A stretch of DNA of 64,000 bases. Source: Collybia mongolica (Eukaryota > Basidiomycota > Agaricomycetes > Agaricales > Clitocybaceae). Of the stretch, positions 1 to 9,792 are shown one piece after another; within the stretch, counting starts at the first letter, position 1, and every line of letters begins with the position of its first letter. Made by a program: the position numbers and the translations under genes. The notes under the pieces were generated by a model, which saw only the letters and a program-made list of their open reading frames with translations, had not been told where the DNA came from and ran no database searches. The stretch is from positions 868,001 to 932,000 of the forward strand of contig JAAXNY010000006.1 of NCBI GenBank assembly GCA_013420905.1, written 5' to 3'.

Positions 1-9
1 TTCCCATAG

Positions 10-1330
10 TTGGATGGTGGTGGTAAAAGATCAAGAAGCGTTGGAACTTCCGATACTCAAACTAAAGAAAGATACATGTATGAACTGATCAAGGACTTAC
101 CTCCAGAGCAGGATTGCTGTGTTGCTCTATGTTATGAAAAAGAAACTGATCGTAGACAATATAACCTTCCATCTGCTCCTGTTGATGAAATTGCTGTCAT
201 TTTACCTGGAGATGGAGATGTCCAAACTGATTATCAGGACATTGTACTTCATTCATGACGTGGTGGCTTAAAGCGCATCAATGAACTACATCCTTTGTAT
301 CCATCACTCCATTTTGTGTTGCTTTTTCCAACTGGACAGTTACAGTGGCATCCAAATATAGAGCATAATACTCAGAATAATAATGAATCTGAGTCATCTG
401 ATAACTCAGATGAAGGAAATGGGCAAGTAAGAGCTGTCAGAAGAAGGCATAAACATGTTACTCAGGCAGAGTACTTTGGCTATTGCCTACACCCCCACCA
501 AGGAGAAACAGATCACATATTTTGTGCTGGAAAACTTTTCCAGGAATATGTTGTGGACTCATGGGCTACAACTGAGCAGCACTATCTTCAGTATATTGCA
601 GGAAACCAGTCAAAGCTGCATTCTGATTTATATAAAGGCTTAGCAGATGCTATACATCACAATCCAGAAATTGATGGTGATGACTTGGGGAAAGCGCACC
701 ATTTTGCCTTCATCCTTTACAGCAGGAACACGCTTTATGACCCAATGCTGCCAGGATGCACTTGCTCTGAACCGGCATTTCAAAGGTGCTGATCTGTTCT
801 TAACAGCTACTGCTGATCCTAACTGGCCTGAGATCAAAAGAGAGCTCTTACCTGGGCAAAAGGCATCTGATAGACCTGATCTAATCTCCAGAGTCTTTAA
901 ACTTAAAATGAAAGAGCTTCTGAAAGATATTGTCCAGCAAGGGGTTTTGGGTGTTTCTGTTGCAAGAGTTTACACCATTGAATTTCAGAAACGTGGTTTG
1001 CCTCATATGCATATGATTATCTTCTTGGCTCCAGAATCAAAACTTAGAACTCCTGAAGATGTTGATAGTCTGATCTCTGCTGAGTTCCCTGATCCAAATG
1101 AACAACCTGAGTTATTTGAATTGGTTAAGAGAGTTATGGTCCATGGCCCATGTGGTAACCTGAACAAAGACTCTCCCTGCATGGAAGACAAGAAGTGCAT
1201 CAGATATTATCCAAAACCTATTAAACATATAACTACATTGTCTGAAAATGCATATGCCAGCTATCAAAGGTGTCCACTGGCTCAGCCATACAAAGTAGGC
1301 AACTATGAATTGGACAATAAATGGAGGTCT
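10..1330 (+). pseudogene. Helitron Rep/helicase gene, broken N-terminal part
   Basis: Remnant of the replication initiator (Helitron helicase-like N domain) of a rolling-circle Helitron transposon. The reading frame gives the family's typical order: a 'NLPSAPVDEIAVILPGDG' stretch, 'LHPLYPSLHFVLLFPTG', 'FLTATADPNWPEI', and the HUH-type 'KRGLPHMHMIIFL' block (two metal-binding histidines) near 1000-1025, then 'KKCIRYYPK'. It is not functional: a TGA interrupts frame 1 at 256-258, and reading moves from frame 1 to frame 2 around 690-705, so the two halves cannot be joined without an indel. The similarity stops abruptly near 1325, where an inverted-repeat element begins, and does not resume on its far side. 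The 5' end lies outside the window or is already lost (stop codon at 7-9). No Pif1-type helicase domain is present here. Confidence 0.9.
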
Positions 1331-1355
1331 TTACACTCCCCCACATCTTCCAGTG

Positions 1356-1525
1356 GATTCCTGTTGGAATTTTGGCTGCAGAGGTTATAGAAAATGGCTG
1401 TAAAAGTTGACAAAAATTCCAAACAGATTCCACTCAGAATCCAAGCGGAATGAAATTCCACAGGAATTCCAGCTTCAGAACACTGAAATTCTGACAGAGC
1501 CCACAGGAATTCCGGAGCATTGTAG
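1356..1525. repeat. Left subterminal GGAATTCC-type repeats
   Basis: A cluster of GGAATTCC, GGATTCC and GAAATTCC-like words in both orientations follows the left terminal repeat. It mirrors the cluster at the right end of the same element. Confidence 0.65.
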
Positions 1526-1864
1526 GGACATGTGATAGACGTGTTGTGGTCATGTGTTTAGTCACGTGACTTATTGGCCACCTCATCAATCAACAATGGG
1601 CACATTGTCAACCTCAACCACACCAAGGCCCAGCAACCCAGCACCCAGCAACCCAGCAAAAACTCTGCCAAATCATGATGTCAACCCGCAAAGCTGCCGA
1701 ATGCCTGATAACAACTTCAACTTTGTCCCTTTTTTTACTAAATCACACTTTCCACAGCAAGCACGCATCCATTTACCACAACCAGGCCATTTCCTAAATG
1801 CCATTGACAACCTCTACCTGGACATATGTCCTTTTTGTCATACGGTTCCCTGTGCATCTGCCTA

Positions 1865-2830
1865 GGTGCATTCTTGGCCATTATCCCATAACTTGTCATT
1901 TTGAGCACCCCATTATTGTTCCTGCACCGTTCAGCAATGCGCCGACGGTTCCTGAACGTCCCGCCTAGTGTCTACATGGCCATACCAGCCATTCAAGAAA
2001 CGATGGCTTGTACCCCATACAATGTATGTACCTCCTCGTCATCTACCCCTACCTTCATCTTGTCAACTGATATACCAATGCCATGTTCTTTACAGGTATG
2101 ACTAACGTTCCTCATCATCCTATGTCTCCCTGAGCCGGACGTTAAGCGTGTGGGATGTGCGGTGTCCCGGGAGTGGCCCTAGGTGAGTAAGTCCTCACTT
2201 CATCTCCTCACCAATCATTTTGCTCATTGTGTGCCGAGTTCTGGGCCATTTAGAAAAACGCCTAGGGTTCCTGAATGCACTGAACTCTCTATTTCTTGAC
2301 GTCCCATGCGCACAATGAATGATTGATTTTGTCATATGCCAAGTTAGTGCCTCCTCATCACCCTGCCCCATAAACTCAAATTTTTTATTGCAAGACAACT
2401 GCTGATCTGTATGGCATAACGCTTGGTGTTCCTGGATGCGTTCCTATTCCTCTATTGAATGACCGCACGCTTGTCACGGTTTGTGCCTTTGTTTCATATG
2501 GTGAGTGCCTTCTCTTCATCCTGGCCCTATAAATTTGTTTTTTTTATTGCACGACAACCGTCGAACTGTATGCACCAAGGGAGGGTGTTCCTGAGAGCGT
2601 TCATGGTTCTCTTTTGATTGACTGCACCTCTTTCCCAATGCGCTTCGCCGTTGCTATGGTGAGTACCTGCTCTTACCTGCCACTAACTGTAACCAACTGA
2701 TTTAATTAACTGCAAGATGACCGCTCAACGACACATCCCGAGCCTGGGTGTTTCTGAAAGCATACACTCTGCCCTTTCAACTGACCGTTCTCTTTTCAGG
2801 GTGTGCATCTTGCTTGCATATGGTCAGTGT
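1865..2830. repeat. Degenerate tandem array, period about 160 bp
   Basis: Related segments recur at about 160-bp steps. The word GGTGTTCCTG or close variants starts at about 2264, 2425, 2584 and 2747. A second word, GTGAGTNCCT-like, recurs at about 2029, 2183, 2343, 2501, 2659 and 2823. A third, TTGCAAGACAACTG-like, lies between them in the last three units. Units have diverged strongly, so only short words are conserved. The array fills most of the interior of the inverted-repeat element and has no long reading frame. Confidence 0.65.
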
Positions 2831-3058
2831 AGGTTGAGATGTATTTTTAGCAATGTATTTTTTTTTGGGGCACTACTTGATATCACACTCTGTTCTTACT
2901 TTTAATTAAGATCACTTTGAGGTTGTGTTTGAGTGTGAGAGTGATGTGTGATGTGTCTGATCTGTAAGTGAGGTGCATGACTTTTGGTTGGAGTCCAAAA
3001 TATTAGATATACTATTGACTTTATTGACTGTTTTGACTTAAAACTTATGAATTCTGAT

Positions 3059-3300
3059 CAGAATCCGAGTGGAATGTTGCGGAATTCCTTTGAGAATTTT
3101 CTTCTTCCACACTTTGTAAGAAATTCCTCAAAATTCCGCAGAATTCCGATGATTCCAATCGGAATTCTGTGTTCCAAGCAGAATATTGCAGAATTCCTCA
3201 AAGGAATTTTCTGTTTTAAAACTTTCTCAAAATCTTCCTGCATTCCTCTGGATTCCAATCAGATTCCTGTCAGAATTCCGGATTCTGATTGGAATCCTCT
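3059..3300. repeat. Right subterminal GGAATTCC-type repeats
   Basis: A dozen or so copies of AGAATTCC, GGAATTCC and GGATTCCAATC-like words in both orientations precede the right terminal repeat. They correspond to the left cluster and support a common element. Confidence 0.65.
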
Positions 3301-3682
3301 GCAGGATGTGGGGGAGTGTGAAGTACTGCTCAGATGCTTGTTAGAGATTTATAATCTCTCCTATATATATATATATGTATTTTGCAAAAAATATGCTTTA
3401 TATAGATGGATTACTACAAACATATTTTTCTCCTATTGGTCTATGCACCCAGTGTGTTGTTTAAAATGAGAATTATTGGGTGACATAACTGGGATTAAGC
3501 ATTGTGCATGTGAGCAAGCTCCCCTTCAGTAGGCGAGGCACCCGCATACAAATTCGTTCTTTCATATTGATGGGATCATATTAGAACAATCTCCCCCCCT
3601 TACACTCCCTGAGTGTATCATATCTAGATTCCAATAAGTTCTCGTAGTATTTTCGACCCCGCCATTGCTGCCTGCCCTCTGT

Positions 3683-4003
3683 TTATTGATTCAGGTATTC
3701 CTCACCAATCGTGTGCACGAATTCTATCACAGAATGTTTGGCAAAGCATGTATGGGCTCGAACAGTGGCTAGATATTCAAGAGTCGAAGGGTCTGTTTGA
3801 AGCGGCATCAACACAACCCACTTTGAGACTTGACTATCCTGTACTATGTAGAGTATATCAGAAGTCATTCCATGATGGGAATTCTACGATCACTCGTGCA
3901 ACACCAAAAACATAGCGGCCTCTCGCTGAGGGCCCATCAAGTTCATTGATATACATGGTGAGGCTGTCTCAATCGAACGGGTGATCTGGGACAAACAGCT
4001 AGC
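3683..4003 (-). pseudogene. Unrecognised coding-like remnant
   Basis: Two adjoining pieces read like protein on the minus strand: about 3868-3970 ('GPSARGRYVFGVARVIVEF') and 3683-3868 ('VSKWVVLMPLQTDPSTLEY'). They lie in different frames with no splice pair that I can use to join them, and I see no convincing start. The family is not recognised. It may be a decayed gene or a random open stretch; the regular amino-acid composition makes decay more likely. The rest of 3324-4031 holds only AT-rich sequence, including a (TA)n run near 3362-3376. Confidence 0.3.
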
Positions 4004-4031
4004 ACTTACCCAAGTAAGCATCGCAGATCCG

Positions 4032-4355
4032 TCATAGGTAGAGGTCCTGATCGCGTGGTGGCGGGTTGGGCCTGTAATTTCTCTTCGCCCCCTCGACTTC
4101 AACCTTTTTCACCAACCTCCACGGAATCACCACTTGCCCAACGTATCTTCCATCAGCGTCCCGCTCCAGCCCTGGAGGGTACTCTTCCGCGTTAGTGACA
4201 AGGATATTGAGGGGTTGATCTGTGCCCGCGAAAGACCCAATGAAGATGCGACCATCAGTTATCGTAACACGGATGATCTTTTGAAGGAGACTTCGGAGTC
4301 GAAGAACAACTGGGGTGATCCCTGCTTCTGAATTTGTTGACTGGGTGTAGACCAT
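4032..4355 (-). CDS. NAA38: N-alpha-acetyltransferase 38, NatC auxiliary subunit (LSM-domain)
   Basis: Small LSM-fold protein of 107 residues in one exon, ATG at 4355-4353, TGA at 4034-4032. The Sm1 part reads 'LLQKIIRVTITDGRIFIGSF' followed by 'AGTDQPLNILVTNAEEY', and the Sm2 part 'GRYVGQVVIPWRLVKKVEVE'. This combination is typical of LSMD1/Naa38, the auxiliary subunit of the NatC N-terminal acetyltransferase, which acts with Naa30 and Naa35 on ribosomes to acetylate Met-Leu/Ile/Phe N termini. The length matches the family. An ordinary Lsm protein is less likely because the loop 'AEEYPPGLERDADGRYVG' is NatC-type. It is divergent from DPM1, the two start codons lying 174 bp apart. Confidence 0.85.
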   Translation of the reverse strand: MVYTQSTNSEAGITPVVLRLRSLLQKIIRVTITDGRIFIGSFAGTDQPLNILVTNAEEYPPGLERDADGRYVGQVVIPWRLVKKVEVEGAKRNYRPNPPPRDQDLYL

Positions 4356-4529
4356 CGTCGAACGCAGCGGACTCCAAATATGCAGCGAATGGCGATTATT
4401 CCTGTGTGACTTGAATTGATAGAAAGAAAGAAAGAAAAGTAGATCTACTTATTTATTTAAATAAGTATTATAAGCGGATATCAATTTGAGTGACCGACAC
4501 GTCACATTCTCCGAGATGTCCACCCTTTG
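4356..4529. promoter_or_regulatory. Shared divergent promoter, NAA38 / DPM1
   Basis: The 174 bp between the two ATGs must hold both promoters. It contains a (GAAA)n purine tract at about 4421-4438 and an AT-rich near-palindrome around 4447-4467. No clear TATA box is placed for either side. Confidence 0.5.
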
Positions 4530-5664
<1,135 letters not shown>

Positions 5665-5769
5665 CCCGTAACTACCTCAGTGACGTCATCTGGCCATCTG
5701 TCAGCCAGCAGCTTGTCTTATAACTTGTCGATTCCAGCCTGATCGTCCTTAATTTCTCCTTTCTCCACT

Positions 5770-6671
5770 ATGAGTTTACTCCAGGGCGTCCTGAAATCAA
5801 CTGCAGATTCATTATCCATCGAGAAACAACTCGGAAATCTTGAAATTTCACGCAGTATCTCCAACAACCCAAATCTTGATAAGGACGATTCCGATGACGA
5901 CTTGGTGAATGTAGTATGTCGAATAAATAATATTTACTATTTCCCTCTTCAAGATTTTTTCATTCTCAGGTTTCTCTCCCGGGAACACCAGATCGTACAA
6001 GACCACCTTCCCCCGTTCGCGGTGCAGCCACTCGCCCCCTTCGCGGACCTCTGCACCTCTCATCAAGACGTGACCCCCTAAAAGCCTTTCCAACTGAAGT
6101 ATCGCAGCGTATATTCTCGTATTTACGTTTGCGGGATCTCGCCAAATGTGCTTTGGTATCAAAGAAATGGAATCGGAGCCAAACGATTAACTATGGTGCG
6201 CTCAGTTACTAGCTCTATCCAAAGTAGTGTTCTGAAAAATCCACAGTTTGGTTCCAGCATTATAGAAAGGAGAACTTTCACGATGACAGTTTGCCACCAG
6301 GTAAATGGACAAAACGTGAGTCCAAGCAGAATTGGGTACGTAGTCTTTGTTACCCTTTACCTCCTTTTACGATACCTTTTTCCCAGCGTATCACACACCT
6401 AAAATCAAGTGGCGAACGTTCCCCTATATCCGGTGGATTTTCTCGCAGCTCTGGTTACTCTTCGCCCCTCGTATCAGGTTACCAAACACCACGGGAGCTC
6501 AAAGAAGAACAGTGGAAGCTTGAAGCAGAAGCCCTGTCCAAACCTGGAAAGCTCGAGATGCGAGGCATGTACAAAGAACTAGGCGGACGTAAATCCCGAA
6601 CAAAAACCAAACTCGGAAGTTCAGGTATCAGAGATAAGGGCGGTTGGGCTGAAAACGACGCAACTTGGTGA
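5770..6671 (+). CDS. F-box protein
   Basis: Substrate-receptor type protein for an SCF ubiquitin ligase. Four exons join in frame (5770-5913, 5970-6195, 6247-6335, 6387-6671), 247 residues. An acidic, Ser-rich N terminus is followed by the F-box at about residues 82-122 ('PLKAFPTEVSQRIFSYLRL', 'DLAKCALVSKKWN'), the Skp1-binding element. Next comes a conserved fungal block, 'FQHYRKENFHDDSLPPGKW' and 'TKRESKQNW', then a Ser/Gly-rich linker and a basic C-terminal segment 'YKELGGRKSRTKTKLG'. No WD40 or leucine-rich repeats are present, so the substrate is unknown. I recognise this as a recurrent fungal F-box family but cannot give a secure symbol. It begins 105 bp after the DPM1 stop, on the same strand. 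Confidence 0.85.
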
Positions 6672-6926
6672 CTCCCCTTGTCACCCTTATATACATGGAT
6701 CCGGAATGCTGTAAATTTAGTGTAGAGCTCCTTAAAGATTCAGGATGTACTGCCTCCCGGTTTACCCTTAGATGTGTCACGATGCGACTTGGCCTGTGTT
6801 GCCTGATGGAACCTGGTTCCAAAAAAGGCGTAAGTATTATATATAAGATTACAACACCAGCAAAACCGCGTTATCGAGTGTTCATCCTGCATAGAGTCTG
6901 ATACATGATTTGAAAAGGGAACGATA

Positions 6927-8432
6927 CTATACGAAATAAGGTATGGCATTCTAGAGGGAAAAAATAAGATACTAAAGCTTGTAGTTCGGACAGCATCAGG
7001 ATATTACATACCATCCGTCTTGTCTGCATCCCTTTATCCCTTTCATTCTCTTCAGCAGCCTCAAAGACAATAAATCTCCGGCTACCTCTCCTTGATCTGT
7101 CCTTGTCCACACCTTCGTCTTTTCTAGGGTATGATCCAACTCCACCTATCTTATTCGTAGCTACAGAAAGGCGAAACACCTTAGTCCTACCATAAAGAAG
7201 AAGAAGACATATGTACCAGAGCCCTTGTCATTTGTTTGTTCGTTTTCGTGGTCATCGCCATCTCCAAGAACTAATATTGAAGCCATATTTCCACACCGGT
7301 AACAGTAGTTCGGCGCACTCCAAACCGTCACGAGCTGCTCTGAAAACATGTACTTGTAGCCTTCTTGAACAAGCTGGTGTGCGCGCGCTATCATATCAAG
7401 AGAGTTGATATGGTTAAACTGTAAATTCAATGTCATAGACAGAAATGGACGCTGTTTGACCGACGAGCAAACCTCCTGTGTAACACTGCCCCCGAATAGC
7501 CATCCCGCACCACGTGGGCTGACGGCCCAATTCTCAACATCGTCAGGGTCGCTCCACATTAAGTCTTTTCAAAAAGAATGGAAGGTCAATATATCAGTAC
7601 ATTTAGGTGAAGACATATAAAGCCGCAGATATACCACAAAAGGCGCCTTCGTGTGGAATTTCCTGGCCGCGCGAAAGAACGCGAATTTGATCGAGGGTGC
7701 GGATGTCTGGAGACAACCCACCATGAACACAGAGCGTGGTCCCATCTATTATCTGCTCGAGCTCGAAGTATAAGATTGATGAATTTATATAAACTATAGC
7801 ATAGTACGCACGGCCGCAAGATTGAGGTAATCAAAGACATTGCAGCAGGCCTTCCACACTGTTGCACTGCCATACTTTTGTTGACACTCGTCTGTGAATG
7901 TGTTCTTGTAAGATAGGACTAAGAACAGGCGTTGGTGAGACAGCAGACCGTAGAATCCGTAAACCTGGGTTATTTGTCTACTTTCATGGTTCCCTCGTAG
8001 TAGAGTGACCTTGTCTGGATATCTAATTGAGGTTCATCACCAGTTTTCATGTATGTGTAATATAACAACCTGGCCTTCAGTGCAAGCAGAAGTGACACGG
8101 TTTCCAGACTGTAGTGACCTCGATCTACAAAATCACCCTACAAAACAGCCGAATGAGACGTTAGCCCTCACATCAAGAAGCAACAACACACATGCCATGA
8201 AGATGTAGCTCGTATCCGGGACCATTCCACCCTTTCTCAATAGCTCGAGGAGGTCCCAAAATTGGCCATGAATATCGCCACAGATCGTTACGGGAGATGA
8301 GACGGGTTGGATGTTGGACTCTTCTATCAAGATAGTGCGAACGATATCGCAAAGCGACTTCATGTCAGATTCTGGGAGATGTTGGCACGTCAATAACTGG
8401 GTAATCCATTGGTCTGGCGTTGATTGTCGCAT
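6927..8432 (-). CDS. Serine/threonine protein phosphatase PP6/Sit4 catalytic subunit
   Basis: PPP-family phosphatase of the PP6 (S. cerevisiae Sit4, S. pombe Ppe1) branch, acting in G1/S progression and TOR signalling. Exons on the minus strand: 8196-8432, 8070-8137, 7949-8022, 7812-7891, 7635-7752, 7473-7564, 7217-7418, 7012-7160, 6927-6950; 347 residues. Metal-binding motifs GDIHG, GDFVDRG, GNHE and HGG are all present, as are '[13 protein letters not shown]' and '[12 protein letters not shown]'. The end 'PYFV' resembles the methylatable '(T)PYFL' tail. Two oddities: intron 1 (8138-8195) has a GC donor, and residues ~275-319 form a hydrophilic insertion absent from yeast and animal PP6 (about 305 residues). 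The last two splice choices were made for frame and tail similarity and are the least certain. Confidence 0.92.
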
Positions 8433-9175
8433 GACGGGTATGACCAGGTCCGAGTCAATGAGATCCCAAGGGAGAGATATTATATAATCGATAGTGAATC
8501 ATCGCATCAATTAATGATCCTCAAGCATCTTGTGTAAGGTCCTGGTCGTACTTGGGTGATACTATTAGTTTACGTACCAAATATGTACTTCGCTCAAGGT
8601 ACGTTACACATCTACAGGGGACCATTCATAAGATGCGACTGATCCTTACTCAGTACAACCAGTGGAGTCTCTAGACTGGGTCCATCAAAAACCATGTCGT
8701 TAGAGCCCGAATGGCGATACATAACAGTACTATAATCATGGGTATCTCACTCGGTTCTACATCCTGTCAATGGGCCCTGACATTGTTGGAAATCCGCCCA
8801 GATTAGTTAAAGATCAGTCCCCAAAATATTTGCTGTATTGTGGTGACCCACCATAGGTTGTTCGAATCCATTTATCTCTTGATATTTATTCTGGGGTAAA
8901 CATTTCAACTAATGGAATTATGAATCATATAGAACAGACATCGAAGACTGCTATGGTCCAAACTACTACATCGGTGATCGGGGCCGATTTAACCCTTGCC
9001 TGATTCAAGAGTGTTGCGGACGCAGGAAGTCGGTGTCCAACTGACCCCCCTTGCGATATCAACGATCACAGAGTTGGACCCGGTGCGTACTGCTAATCAC
9101 GCGCGACATTAAATAACCAAGTCCCAGGAGATATTCACTACAATCAGCCCGTTGGGCTTGCCCACTCCAGAGGAT
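8433..9175. other. Intergenic, upstream of the PP6 gene
   Basis: Presumed promoter side of the phosphatase gene. I see no gene, repeat or RNA I can support. A short plus-strand open stretch at about 8940-9040 ('DCYGPNYYIGDRGRF') looks mildly coding-like but has no start and no neighbouring exon. Confidence 0.4.
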
Positions 9176-9178
9176 CTA

Positions 9179-9770
9179 TACATGAACATAAACTATCACC
9201 TCTTGCGCACATAACTCCAAGAACCCTCGGCTCAACACATCCCATGATCCCGATAAGTTTCTGCCGACCATCACTCGGGCCTCAGAACAATCAACAACAC
9301 ACTCGGAGTTGATACCAAAGAAGCAAGGTGTTTCAATATCGTAACATCCGAGTCCGGAAGGTACCACATTATAACAAATTACTCCACGAGAACCAATACC
9401 AGTCGCTGAAAGAGTACACAAATGAGATTAACCCCTGTCCAGAAGTACAACATGAAGCACCTGGAACTCCGAAAGGCGCGAATTCTGTCCTTTTCTCCAG
9501 TCAGCCTTTTAGCTGGGCCATCTGATGGATTTTGCATGAGATAGGATTCCATGGCAGCTGGAAAGTTCTGGGTAAACGTTACACCGAAGCGGTTATCGGT
9601 GGAAGTATTCGACCCATTCTACCGGCGGGTATCACGAGCTTCCAGCCGCGGAAATTCCAGTTCTGTGTTCTTTGTGATGATGAAGGCATCCAAGTTCCCC
9701 AAGGTCTCAGAGACGAGGCGAGTATAAAACTCAGAAAGGCTCTGTCAGGAAGGAAATTATCTGGGGTCAT
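9179..9770 (-). pseudogene. Coding-like remnant beside the halogenase
   Basis: On the minus strand, beginning at an acceptor-like CTGACAG near 9753, the sequence reads 'LSEFYTRLVSETLGNLDAF' and 'ITKNTELEFPRLEARDTRR', then a TAG or an intron. Further down it reads 'PCFFGINSECVVDCSEARVM' to a stop at 9176-9178. The pieces look like exons of a real gene, but the start would have to lie inside the halogenase gene and no ATG exon is visible there. I do not recognise the family. It is most likely a truncated gene whose 5' end was lost. Confidence 0.4.
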
Positions 9771-9792
9771 TAGACATCGTTCCCGACTACTC

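Larger units (their letters stand above)
1329..3323. mobile_element. Non-autonomous DNA element with terminal inverted repeats
   Basis: The ends are inverted copies of each other: 1329-1361 on the + strand matches the reverse complement of 3291-3323. The shared core CACTCCCCCACATC is identical and the surrounding ~33 bp differ at only a few positions. Just inside both ends are dense arrays of GGAATTCC / GGAATCC-like words, the kind of subterminal repeats at which transposases bind. No transposase reading frame is visible in the ~2 kb interior, so it would depend on an enzyme supplied elsewhere. I could not find a convincing target-site duplication, so the superfamily is unresolved; a hAT-like or KDZ-type cut-and-paste element is possible. 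It sits directly against the broken Helitron gene, suggesting a nested insertion. Confidence 0.7.

Noticed and set aside
1628..1660. Short CCCAGCAA repeat run
   Set aside because: Only a few imperfect units; ordinary low-complexity sequence and not a CRISPR or a structured array.
7185..7206. Apparent frameshift at a (TTC)n run in the PP6 gene
   Set aside because: Resolved by a 56-nt intron (7161-7216) with a GT donor after 'KGS' and a TGTAG acceptor, which restores frame.
8866..8880. tRNA-like B box (GTTCGAATCC)
   Set aside because: No matching A box, acceptor stem or cloverleaf can be drawn around it.
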